DNA of 25,194 nucleotides from positions 1-25,194 of IMG/VR virus record IMGVR_UViG_3300042563_002567; one strand, written 5' to 3'. This document shows, in pieces, positions 1 through 7,059 of this stretch. This DNA comes from a virus. The position numbers and the translations under genes were made by a program. Positions within the stretch are counted from its first letter, which is position 1. The number at the start of each line of letters is the position of its first letter. The notes below the pieces were generated by a model that was given only the letters and a program-made list of their open reading frames with translations, was not told the DNA's origin and made no database searches.

Positions 1-230
1 AGTTTAACAGGTGTTATATTATTAGCTAATTTAAATGCTTCTTTAGCTGATGTTTTATATCCATTAATATAACGTCGTTTTAGTAATAGGTAACTAGCAG
101 CAGTTAGTCCAAGTGTACTTGCAGTAACTATAGTTGCTTTAACTAATGCACTGTCTTGTTTACGTTGGTACTGTTTAACTAGTTTACCTTTCCTTACATA
201 CGATTTAACTTTAACGTCTTGTTTAACCAT
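1..230 (-). CDS. Small basic membrane-segment protein, 3' end beyond window
   Basis: Reading the minus strand from the ATG at 230 gives an open frame of 76 codons that runs off the window edge. The N-terminus holds two tandem copies of a short basic motif (VKSYVRKGK, then VKQYQRK), followed by a hydrophobic stretch at about residues 30-50 (core TASTLGLTAASYLLL) and then a charged region. The same N-terminal pattern begins the next gene upstream (start 1317), so the two are paralogous at this end. The start overlaps the stop of that gene by 8 nt, which suggests translational coupling in one minus-strand operon. No function is recognised. The basic head plus one probable membrane segment fits the other small basic proteins in this window, but that link is an inference. 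Confidence 0.6.
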   Translation of the reverse strand, partial: MVKQDVKVKSYVRKGKLVKQYQRKQDSALVKATIVTASTLGLTAASYLLLKRRYINGYKTSAKEAFKLANNITPVK

Positions 231-1317
231 TGTTTTTATTTGTTAATCTATTAATACCGTATGCACTACCAAGTCCAATTAAACCACCAATTAATCCGGG
301 TTTACCTCTTAGTAATGATTGTGAATAGGTTCTATTATTTTTAGCACCATCAACTAATATTCCTAAATTTGCACCAGTTAAAGTACCTAACATTAAATTA
401 GTATTACTACTAATAGGTTTATTAACTAACTTTTTCTTTTTATTCTTGCTACCATATCTTCTTGCGTAATTAGATTGTCCAACATCAGACAGAATAAACA
501 TATTTGTATTATTGTAGTTATTATATTGACCGTACTTCTTCAACACATCTAAACCTTTTTTAATTTGTTTAACTCGCTCTTTACGTTCTTCTTTACTTAG
601 ATTACCAGATTTAATATCTTGCAGATTTCTCGATAATATTTTAACTGGATTATTACTTAATTCTTTGTTTCTATATAACTTTTCTTGAGGAAAAACAGAA
701 TCAAATTTACCTCGCTCAATAATACCTAAATTACTTAATCGTTTAGTTAATTTACCTTTATTTTTAATTTGATTATTATAATTATTAATTTCATCTGATA
801 AATTAAATAGTTTATTCAATTCCTTTTTTCTTACCCCTTTTTTAATTTTCCTCTTTCTTAAATTTCTCTTTAAATGTTGCAACCATTGTCGGTTATATTC
901 CAACTCATTTGCTAATCTATAATTATCCCAAGCTTCACTTAACTTTATACCTTTTAATTCTTGTTCCATTCTTTTTTTATCTTTTACAAAGTCAATCTTA
1001 TTGTCAACTATATTATTTAAACCGTTCTGTTTAATTATCTGTTTCTTATTTCTATCTAAATGATAAATATAGAATGGAGTTAACTTTGTTGGTTTAGCTG
1101 GTGATAATAATCTTGTAGGATCTGTTATAGGTACAATAGATGCAGTTGGTCTAACCGGTATTTCAGTAACAACAGGTGGTACTTTACCTTTTCTCAATGC
1201 TAATAAACCTAATCCTCCCAATGTTCCACCAATAACCAATTTAGTTAATAAGTTATTTTTTCTATCATAACTTTTAACAGTTTTACCTTTACGTGTATGT
1301 GATTTAACTTTAACCAT
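223..1317 (-). CDS. Two-module basic membrane-segment protein with an internal copy of the GSKxKKK module
   Basis: This 364-residue protein begins with a basic motif (KSHTRKGKTVKSYDRK, residues 5-20) and a glycine-rich hydrophobic segment at about 24-41. A long K/R/N-rich, probably helical middle follows. From Met273 the sequence restarts like an independent small protein: MFILSDVGQSNYAR, then YGSKNKKKK, then a hydrophobic GLIGGLIGLGSAYG segment near the C-terminus. That second module is close to the N-terminus of the gene at 23283 (MFILNDVDLSNYGRG). Either two small genes have fused, or Met273 (minus strand, position 501) is a second start giving a 92-residue product. Its start overlaps the stop of the XRE gene by one base. 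The function is unknown; a structural or ejected virion protein is possible. Confidence 0.8.
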   Translation of the reverse strand: MVKVKSHTRKGKTVKSYDRKNNLLTKLVIGGTLGGLGLLALRKGKVPPVVTEIPVRPTASIVPITDPTRLLSPAKPTKLTPFYIYHLDRNKKQIIKQNGLNNIVDNKIDFVKDKKRMEQELKGIKLSEAWDNYRLANELEYNRQWLQHLKRNLRKRKIKKGVRKKELNKLFNLSDEINNYNNQIKNKGKLTKRLSNLGIIERGKFDSVFPQEKLYRNKELSNNPVKILSRNLQDIKSGNLSKEERKERVKQIKKGLDVLKKYGQYNNYNNTNMFILSDVGQSNYARRYGSKNKKKKLVNKPISSNTNLMLGTLTGANLGILVDGAKNNRTYSQSLLRGKPGLIGGLIGLGSAYGINRLTNKNNG

Positions 1318-1529
1318 TAGATGTCACTTAGAAAATAGATTATTTTTTTATTTAATGCTCGACTAAAGTTGCCTAGTCTATCTGCTGCTACAGAATACTT
1401 ACCTGTCTCTATCTTACTTAATACACTTCTTTGCATAAATAGTTCCTTAGCTAACTGTTCCTGAGTTAAATTAGCTTCTTGTCTAGCTCGTTTAATTTTG
1501 TTACCGATTAACTTACGTTTATCTATCAT
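1317..1529 (-). CDS. XRE-family helix-turn-helix regulator
   Basis: This 70-residue protein is almost entirely one Cro/C1-type DNA-binding domain. The helix-turn-helix spans about residues 21-42 (LTQEQLAKEL, then SVLSKIETGK), which is the typical XRE signature. There is no extra dimerisation or protease-sensing domain, so it is a minimal Cro-like repressor or an operon autoregulator. It is the first gene of a minus-strand group that includes the two basic proteins downstream. It is divergent from the virion operon starting at 1622, so it probably controls the intergenic region 1530-1621. The target operator is not evident by eye. Confidence 0.85.
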   Translation of the reverse strand: MIDKRKLIGNKIKRARQEANLTQEQLAKELFMQRSVLSKIETGKYSVAADRLGNFSRALNKKIIYFLSDI

Positions 1530-1621
1530 GTGCTTATTAAGAACAATAACCCACTATGTCTATTATATTCACTATTATGAAACATATAGAGCTAGTAGGA
1601 GTTAAATCACAATAAACAAGT
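1530..1621. promoter_or_regulatory. Divergent control region between the XRE gene and the head operon
   Basis: Ninety-two bases separate two divergent genes, so both promoters must lie here or further away. On the minus strand a perfect -10 hexamer TATAAT (plus-strand 1562-1567) sits about 33 nt before the XRE start, without a convincing -35. On the plus strand an AGGAG purine run at about 1597 lies more than 20 nt from the ATG at 1622, too far for a normal Shine-Dalgarno site. No clear palindromic operator was found. Confidence 0.4.
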
Positions 1622-2833
1622 ATGAATAAATTAGCTTATTTTTCAGCTTCTAATTTAGAAACAATAAGTGAGTCACCTAATAAGGTAATTAAGAAAGGAT
1701 TAGTCCTAATTGAAGGTACTCATGTTGACTCTAAGAAGAGAACACATACATTTAGTCCAGCTAGAATACGTGAGATAGTTAGTAACTCTAATGCGTTATT
1801 TGCTAAGACTCGCATTCCAGTATTGATGGATCATAAGAAGGAGCAATCTAGTGTTATTGGAGATGTAGAATCTCAATTTCAATGCACTACTATTAATGAA
1901 GATAATTTTCCTGGTGCTGATGATAAGGGATTAACTGGTAAGTTAGGTATCTTTGTTAATCAAATCGCAATTAAAAGTGGTGAAGCAATACGTCAGTTAA
2001 ATGAAGGATTATTAAACACACTTAGTCCTGGCATTGATGTAGTAAGTAATGCAATACGTGAAATTAGTGCAACACCTAATCCCGCCATTGCTAATCTAAG
2101 TCTATTTAAACGTGCCGAATTTGAATCAGATGCACTTACATTTGACGACTTAGAGAACAGTGATGATATGTTAGATAAGATTCGTAATCAATACGAAGAT
2201 TTAACTAATAAGTTATGGGAACTAACTGAAACTATTCAGACTATTGATGAACAAGCACTTAACGGTCAGAGTCGTGAAGAAGTACAGTATCAAGCTATTA
2301 ATGATTTCGCCACTCGTTTTCTTACGTTGATTGGATCTGGTGAGGAAGAACAAGATCCTATGATGCAGGAAGCTAATGGTGGATCTTATCCGAACCAAGT
2401 GCAAGGTTATCAAGCTCAAGGTCAACAACAGAATTGGGGTATGCCTCCTAATGATCCTAACGCTCGTTATGCTAGTGGATTACCTATTGCAGCATTTAGT
2501 ATGGCTGATATGGAAGCAGTTAATCGTGCTGAGTTCGGGTTGATTGATGGTGTTAAGAATTTAGGTAAACGTGTTATTAATCGCGTTAGTAAAGATGCAG
2601 ATGATGTTAAACAATCATTTGTTAATAAAGTTGCACAGCAGAAACAAGTTAAAGCTGGAAGATTACGTAAATACGGATCTGCAACTTATCAAGCTGGTAA
2701 AACTGCATTGAAGACTAAAACTGGTAAAGGTTTAGCTATCGGTACTGGTGCATTAGTTGGAACTGGTGCATTAGTTGGAGCATACCGTGGATTAAGTGGT
2801 AAGAAACAAACTGTAATAAATAACTATAACTAA
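1622..2833 (+). CDS. Prohead (capsid maturation) protease with a glycine-rich C-terminal tail
   Basis: The first about 160 of 403 residues look like a Mu gpI-type or related prohead serine protease. They contain VLMDHK (His71) and LSPGID (Ser135), spaced and set as the catalytic His and Ser blocks of that group; this is pattern recognition, not an alignment. The position at the head of a capsid block upstream of scaffold-like and MCP genes supports the call. The rest is unusual. RAEFE (164-168) marks the end of the protease region, an acidic/coiled linker and a Q/N/G/P-rich stretch (250-280) follow, then IAAFSMADME, RAEFG (302-306), a basic region and a hydrophobic glycine-rich segment (369-387). 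The A-E-F sites resemble those in neighbouring small proteins and could be self-cleavage points. The C-terminal half may serve as scaffold, as in fused protease-scaffold genes. Confidence 0.7.
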   Translation: MNKLAYFSASNLETISESPNKVIKKGLVLIEGTHVDSKKRTHTFSPARIREIVSNSNALFAKTRIPVLMDHKKEQSSVIGDVESQFQCTTINEDNFPGADDKGLTGKLGIFVNQIAIKSGEAIRQLNEGLLNTLSPGIDVVSNAIREISATPNPAIANLSLFKRAEFESDALTFDDLENSDDMLDKIRNQYEDLTNKLWELTETIQTIDEQALNGQSREEVQYQAINDFATRFLTLIGSGEEEQDPMMQEANGGSYPNQVQGYQAQGQQQNWGMPPNDPNARYASGLPIAAFSMADMEAVNRAEFGLIDGVKNLGKRVINRVSKDADDVKQSFVNKVAQQKQVKAGRLRKYGSATYQAGKTALKTKTGKGLAIGTGALVGTGALVGAYRGLSGKKQTVINNYN

Positions 2834-2838
2834 CGTCT

Positions 2839-3405
2839 ATGAATTATACAAATCGTCCTATTGCTGCCTATACGATGGCAGAATTTGAATCATTAACTAG
2901 CGACAACGCTGATTTTGCTAGAGGTAGAGGTAAGGATAAGAAGAAACGTAAATCTCGTGCTGGTTTATATGCTGGTATTGGTGCTGGTGCAGTTGGATTA
3001 GGCGGACTTGGAGCTGCTGGTATGAGATATGGTGGTGCTGAAATTGGTAAAAAAACTGCGGATAGTAGATTAAGTAAAGATATGTATCGTTCTCAAAGTG
3101 CAAAACTTAAAGATGATATTTTATCTCGTTCTGGTGGAGCTAAAGGTCAATTTGATAGAGATGTTCAATCACTTAAAGATATGGGTGATAGAGTTAAGAA
3201 CTACGATTATAAAGGCGCACCTGGACGAGCATTTGATGGTATTAAAGGTGCTGCTGGTAAAGCTGGTAAATTTGCTAGTTTACGTGGTCAACAAGCTCTT
3301 GGTTTAGCTACATCTGCTCCTGGATTAGCTGTATTAGGTGCTGCTACGGCTGCGGCTGGAGGTTATGGTATTTACAAAGCATATAAGAAAGGTAAGAAAA
3401 AATAA
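2839..3405 (+). CDS. Small basic glycine-rich protein, AT-hook-like family member A
   Basis: This protein has 188 residues. Its leader (IAAYTMAEFE) closely matches the protease tail (IAAFSMADME), linking the two genes. ADF at 24-26 is followed at once by a basic block RGRGKDKKKRK (28-38), then a glycine/alanine-rich hydrophobic segment (about 41-61), a charged helical middle, and a second hydrophobic glycine-rich segment within the last 30 residues ending in KKGKKK. It shares this architecture with the genes at 3405, 8421, 8856 and 23283. The downstream gene starts on its stop codon (TAATG), so they are co-translated. No known function is recognised. Its place between protease and scaffold-like gene suggests an internal head protein, by analogy with packaged internal proteins of other phages. 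Confidence 0.8.
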   Translation: MNYTNRPIAAYTMAEFESLTSDNADFARGRGKDKKKRKSRAGLYAGIGAGAVGLGGLGAAGMRYGGAEIGKKTADSRLSKDMYRSQSAKLKDDILSRSGGAKGQFDRDVQSLKDMGDRVKNYDYKGAPGRAFDGIKGAAGKAGKFASLRGQQALGLATSAPGLAVLGAATAAAGGYGIYKAYKKGKKK

Positions 3406-3686
3406 TGCAGTTATTATCTGACTACCGAATAGCTGATTTCGCTAGGACTCCTGGTAGTAAGGATAAGAAACCTCGCAAGTTTAGCTTACGTAAATTAGGT
3501 AGAGCTACATTAACTAGTGAAGCTGCTAGTGGTGCAGCTAATGGAGCGCAAATCGGTGGAGTCTTAGGTTTAATATCTAGTAACCCTAAAAATACATTTC
3601 GTAGAACATTAAGAGGTAGTGCTGCTGGATTAGCCATTGGTACAGGACTCGGTATAAGACACGCATATAAACAACAAAACAAATAA
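3405..3686 (+). CDS. Small basic glycine-rich protein, AT-hook-like family member B
   Basis: This protein has 93 residues. A 9-residue leader precedes ADF (10-12), then RTPGSKDKKPRK (14-25), the copy closest to a classical AT-hook tail (GRPxGSKDKKPRK). Two glycine/alanine-rich stretches follow, about residues 41-57 and 71-84, each rich in GxxxG-type spacing, and the protein ends in a basic tail. It overlaps the previous stop by one base. It probably binds AT-rich DNA through the basic block and membranes, or itself, through the glycine-rich parts; both are inferences from composition. It belongs to the family described at 2839. Confidence 0.8.
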   Translation: MQLLSDYRIADFARTPGSKDKKPRKFSLRKLGRATLTSEAASGAANGAQIGGVLGLISSNPKNTFRRTLRGSAAGLAIGTGLGIRHAYKQQNK

Positions 3687-3698
3687 CTAAGACGTATT

Positions 3699-4610
3699 AT
3701 GAACGAAGCTATTGAATATCACAATCAACTATTTGCGGATTTAGTTGAGAATCTACAAAATGCAGTTGCCGCTGGTGTGATGTTGAAGGACGAATATAAG
3801 CAACGCATGACTCAAGCATATCTCGACCTACAAGAACGCATTGCTGCTGAATTAGAAATTGATGAAGAAGATATCTATGATGTAGTTGGTGAAGCTGCTT
3901 ACTCTACTGGTGATGAAGTTGCCGAATTTAGTGTAGGTAGTGAATATGGTGCAGCGTTACTTGAACTTGGCGAAGCTGCTGGTTATGATGACATTGAGGA
4001 ATATCTAATTGATCTCAGTGATGCTCTAGAATGTAATCCTGATGTATTACTTGGTATCATTGAAGGTGAAATTGCTCCTACTGATAATCTCTCATTAGCA
4101 CTATCTAAAGTTCTCGGACTTGATGAAGCTACTGAAAATCAACTATTAGTTATGGGTATTGAAAGTCGTGGTGAAGACATCAATGATTACTTAGATACGA
4201 ATGAAGAATTAGATGAAGAAGACCAGGAAGCTGACTATGCTACATACCAGAACAGTGAGTTCGCCGAATTTAAACGCAACACTGAGATTAAAGAAGCTCT
4301 AGCTGATGTAGCTGAACGTGCTTACGCTCTTGTAGAAGCTGGTAAGATGACTCCATTTGCAGTTCAATCTCTACTGGGTAACTTCAGTGCTAATGAACGT
4401 ATCGCGGCATTTAGTACCGTGTGTGCTGAGAACGAAGTTGATCCTGCAACTCAACTCTATGCAATGAATACTGTACTTGAAATCTTCGACCGTATGCCAG
4501 CTATGGAAATGGGATTCTTCGCTGAGGAAGTTCTTGATGAAGAAGAATTAGATGAAGAAGCTGATTTGAGTTCTATTGCTGCTAACTACATTAAAAAATA
4601 TCGTTCATAA
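3699..4610 (+). CDS. Acidic scaffold-like head protein
   Basis: This 303-residue, strongly acidic protein (runs of D/E at 54-58, 168-177 and 279-288) lies between the protease and decoration genes, where a scaffolding protein is expected. It is mostly predicted helical. Two sites resemble the protease and small-protein motifs: VAEFSVG (74-80) and FAEFKRN (188-194), and IAAFS recurs at 235-239. Residues about 85-150 (DLSDALECNPDVLLGIIEG, then LALSKVLGLDE) look faintly like an XRE-type helical fold, so a relation to a regulator fold is possible but unproven. A scaffold role is inferred from position, acidity and candidate cleavage sites; no family was recognised directly. Confidence 0.55.
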   Translation: MNEAIEYHNQLFADLVENLQNAVAAGVMLKDEYKQRMTQAYLDLQERIAAELEIDEEDIYDVVGEAAYSTGDEVAEFSVGSEYGAALLELGEAAGYDDIEEYLIDLSDALECNPDVLLGIIEGEIAPTDNLSLALSKVLGLDEATENQLLVMGIESRGEDINDYLDTNEELDEEDQEADYATYQNSEFAEFKRNTEIKEALADVAERAYALVEAGKMTPFAVQSLLGNFSANERIAAFSTVCAENEVDPATQLYAMNTVLEIFDRMPAMEMGFFAEEVLDEEELDEEADLSSIAANYIKKYRS

Positions 4611-4613
4611 ACT

Positions 4614-5468
4614 ATGCCTTATTTCAATCAATCTCAAACGTTTCTAGTTGATCCTGCCATTCTCGCATTCAGTGATGGTAATCATCCTAATGTGTCGGCA
4701 ACTGTGCAGAATACTTACATTAGTCTTAATACTGAAGCTCGCAAACAAGTTCCTGCTGGACTATTTGTTGCTCAAGTAGGTAACGTACTGCGCTTCCTAC
4801 CTCGTACTAAGTTAACTGCTGTAACTGCTACTGGTGCTGCAACTGTAACTGCATCTCCAACTAATATCTTTGTTGCTGGTGATGTATTAACTGTAGTTGA
4901 ACCATATTCTACGCTAACTATCACTACTGTAACTGTTGCTCAAACTGTAACTGTTACTGTAGAAGGTTTAACTGCAACTGCAACTGCAACAACTAACAAT
5001 ACTACAACTACTGCTAGTGAAGTTGCTACTGCTATTAATGCTACTGCTGGATTATCTGATTTAGTTCGTGCAGCATCTATTACTAACAAGGTATTTATCT
5101 TTGCAGTTGATGGACTTACTAACCGCGCCATTACAACTGCTGGTACTGTAACTAGTGCTGCATTATCTAGTGCAACTCTAGTTCCTAATGCAACTGCTGT
5201 TGGTACTATTGCATCTATTGATTACACAACTGGTGTTATTACATTAACTGGTAACGCAAGTGTAGCTCTACCTATTGGTACTAATATCGGTGTTAGAGTT
5301 AATGCAATTGTAGGACTTCATGTTCATGCAGTTGATTATACTGTTGCAACAGCTAAGGATCTAGCTCTCTATACTATTGCTAATGGTGTTCGTATCCAGT
5401 ATCTACCATACTTCGATGGTGATATTGCTAGACGATTCCCTGGCATCAATTTCGCTTACAAATTCTAA
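4614..5468 (+). CDS. Putative capsid decoration or head surface protein
   Basis: This 284-residue protein lies immediately upstream of the MCP, the usual place of a capsid decoration protein. The N-terminus (MPYFNQSQTFLVDPAILAF) and C-terminus (IQYLPYFDGDIARRF) are complex sequence, while residues about 65-210 are dominated by T, A, V and N with beta-strand character. The central part reads as an inserted Ig-like or adhesin-like domain with simple repeats. The start context is CTATG without a Shine-Dalgarno site, as in several neighbours. The decoration assignment is by synteny only; a head fibre is the main alternative. Confidence 0.5.
   Translation: MPYFNQSQTFLVDPAILAFSDGNHPNVSATVQNTYISLNTEARKQVPAGLFVAQVGNVLRFLPRTKLTAVTATGAATVTASPTNIFVAGDVLTVVEPYSTLTITTVTVAQTVTVTVEGLTATATATTNNTTTTASEVATAINATAGLSDLVRAASITNKVFIFAVDGLTNRAITTAGTVTSAALSSATLVPNATAVGTIASIDYTTGVITLTGNASVALPIGTNIGVRVNAIVGLHVHAVDYTVATAKDLALYTIANGVRIQYLPYFDGDIARRFPGINFAYKF
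4800..5035 (+). repeat. Low-complexity ACT/GTA-rich coding repeat
   Basis: Within the decoration-like gene the units GTAACT and GCAACT recur many times, encoding a Thr/Ala/Val-rich stretch (for example ATATATTNNTTTT). The repeat stays in frame and looks like expansion of a beta-rich surface domain rather than a non-coding satellite. Confidence 0.55.
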
Positions 5469-5474
5469 CTAACC

Positions 5475-5516
5475 GGGCGTTAATGACGTATGTTAATGAT
5501 GTATGTTATCGCGCCC
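5475..5516 (+). promoter_or_regulatory. Stem-loop with tandem GTATGTTA repeats before the MCP
   Basis: GGGCG (5475-5479) can pair with CGCCC (5512-5516). Between them GTATGTTA occurs twice (5488-5495 and 5501-5508), 13 nt apart, within a longer imperfect direct repeat. There is no U-tract, so it is not a standard terminator. It may stabilise or process the MCP message or be an operator; the sequence alone does not decide. Confidence 0.4.
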
Positions 5517-5538
5517 ACTATCCTACTTTTTTCTTACT

Positions 5539-6988
5539 ATGGGTTCAGTTTCTAATTTTCTTACCGATAAGTTGCAAGCTAAAGTTGCCGAAACTCTAGT
5601 AGACGATACTATTGCTCGTCTGCGTCAGAGAACTAAACTTATTGATCAATTCATGCCTATTAAGACGTATGAGGACGATGAGTTCCTAGCATACGTAAGT
5701 GAACGTCTCACACCAGTTGCGAACTTTATTGCTCCTGGTGCTGAACCTCCAGTTATCTCTCATGGTGGTTTCCGTCGAGTAATCGGTGAACTAGCTAAGT
5801 TAGGTAATAGCTATTCATTCGATGAAGTAACTCAGAAACAGATGCGTAAGGCAATGGAAGAAGCTGCCTATAAACGCGCTAGTGTTATGACCATGAAGTT
5901 AACTGATAACTCCGTCATTAAGGGTACTAACGATATGCTCGTTAAGTATCTCTATGGTCACATTGAGGGGATCGTCCAATCTCATGCTGATAGACTTACT
6001 AGCATGGCTTGGCAAGTTGTTCAGACTGGTCAATTGAGTGTATCTGATGCAATTACTAAGGTTGCATGGACAATTGATTTCCGTCGTCCTGGTGCTAGTT
6101 ATAACCACTTCCCTGATGCTCTTGTTGCTACTGGTAACACTGCATCTCCTAAGTTGAACAAGTGGACTGACTACGCTAATGCTGATGGTATCGCTAACTT
6201 AGAAGATGCTGTAACTACTTATGTCAATACTAATGGTTACAAGCCTGATCTCATCGTAATGAGTAATACTGCATTGCGTGATCTTCAGAAACAAGCATCT
6301 ACTATTGCTCGTGCTAGACAATCAGTTGGATTTGCACAAGTAGGTTCTGTTAGCTTCCCAATGTTACAAGAGGTAATGGCTTCTAATAACCTACCTCCTA
6401 TTAAGGATTATGATGAGTTCTATCAAGTAGATAATACCTACTCTGGTAATACTAATACTATTGATAGCTACATCAGTAACGCTCGATTCCTTAATGAGAA
6501 TTGCTTCGTATTCCTCAAGGATGGAATGGGTGAGCAAGCTATTGGTACTCCTGAAGAACAGAAAGTTGTTAAAGATGGTGTATTAACAGGTACTGAATCT
6601 CCTGTAATGGTACGTGTTTATGAGAAGACAACTGTGCCTATCAACGATGTTTTGCAAGCGATTGAAACTTTTTGTAGTCGCCTATTTAAGTAATTAAGTA
6701 GTAAAAATTCGGTGAATTGCTGGAACATCCAGAAGTGGACAATCAGCAGCCAAGCTTAACCAGGAATGGTTTTGAAGGTTCAACGACTAGGTTTCGAGTC
6801 CAGACCGGACAGTAACAAACCCACGAGTGCCGAACATCCCAAGTGGATGATGATATAGTCTGAACAGTAGATATAACACATGAAACTACTGATACGTAGG
6901 ATAAAGAGCTTACGTGGTAACAAAATGATCAATGGTTTTACCAGTAATTTATTCTCCCAAGAATCTGTATGCTCAAGTAGTTAGATAA
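5539..6988 (+). CDS. Major capsid protein, HK97-type, split by a group I intron (join 5539-6662 and 6928-6988)
   Basis: The exon 1 frame resembles HK97-fold major capsid proteins that start with a short helical N-terminus and contain an E/DEFLAYVSE-type early region. It sits after the decoration-like gene. Unspliced, the frame ends at 6693 with an implausible tail (ETFCSRLFK). Joining 6662 to 6928 keeps the frame and yields LQAI-SMVLPVIYSPKNLY and stop, a hydrophobic LPVIY/NPK-like ending typical of this family. The spliced product is 394 residues. I chose the ATG at 5539, not 5503: the upstream 12 codons overlap the regulatory stem-loop, and the 5539 start has the CTATG context of neighbouring genes. 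It assembles the icosahedral shell and is probably the most abundant product here. Confidence 0.8.
6663..6927 (+). ncRNA. Group I self-splicing intron in the MCP gene
   Basis: The full core can be followed. P1: exon GCGAU (6658-6662) pairs with GUCGC (6677-6681), giving the conserved U·G at the 5' splice site. P2: CUAUUUAA/UUAAGUAG (6682-6701). P4: UGCUG (6718-6722) with CAGCA (6744-6748) inside an AAUCAGCAGCCAAGC Q-like element. P7: GACUA (6785-6789) in UUCAACGACUA with UAGUC (6856-6860) in GAUAUAGUCUGAAC. P8: GGUUU/AAACC (6790-6821). P9: CAGUAG/CUACUG (6865-6891). The intron ends in G at 6927 and restores the MCP frame. It contains no endonuclease ORF. P3 pairing is less clear by eye. The pattern matches phage group IA introns. 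Confidence 0.9.
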
Positions 6989-7024
6989 TAATTCCCTATT
7001 TCTAACTAGACCGAGTTTAAGTTG

Positions 7025-7033
7025 TGGTATAAT
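7025..7033 (+). promoter_or_regulatory. Extended -10 promoter for the endonuclease gene
   Basis: TGGTATAAT gives a perfect -10 (TATAAT, 7028-7033) with the extended TGn element, 26 nt before the endonuclease ATG. The -35 position (about 7005-7010) is not convincing. It would allow expression independent of the capsid operon. Confidence 0.55.
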
Positions 7034-7059
7034 GATCTTATGACGTAAATGAGATTATT

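Noticed and set aside
3422-3682. 86-codon minus-strand ORF
   Set aside because: It is antisense to a family member with clear shared motifs; openness follows from the Ala/Gly-rich coding strand.
5503-5538. MCP start at 5503
   Set aside because: The extra 12 residues overlap the stem-loop and do not look like a capsid N-terminus; the ATG at 5539 has the local start context.
6682-6701. P1 formed by CUAU/GUAG with a 5' splice site after 6685
   Set aside because: It also offers a U·G pair, but joining 6685 to the 3' site gives a frame ending in YQWFYQ and stop. The 6662 site gives a natural capsid ending, so this stem is better taken as P2.
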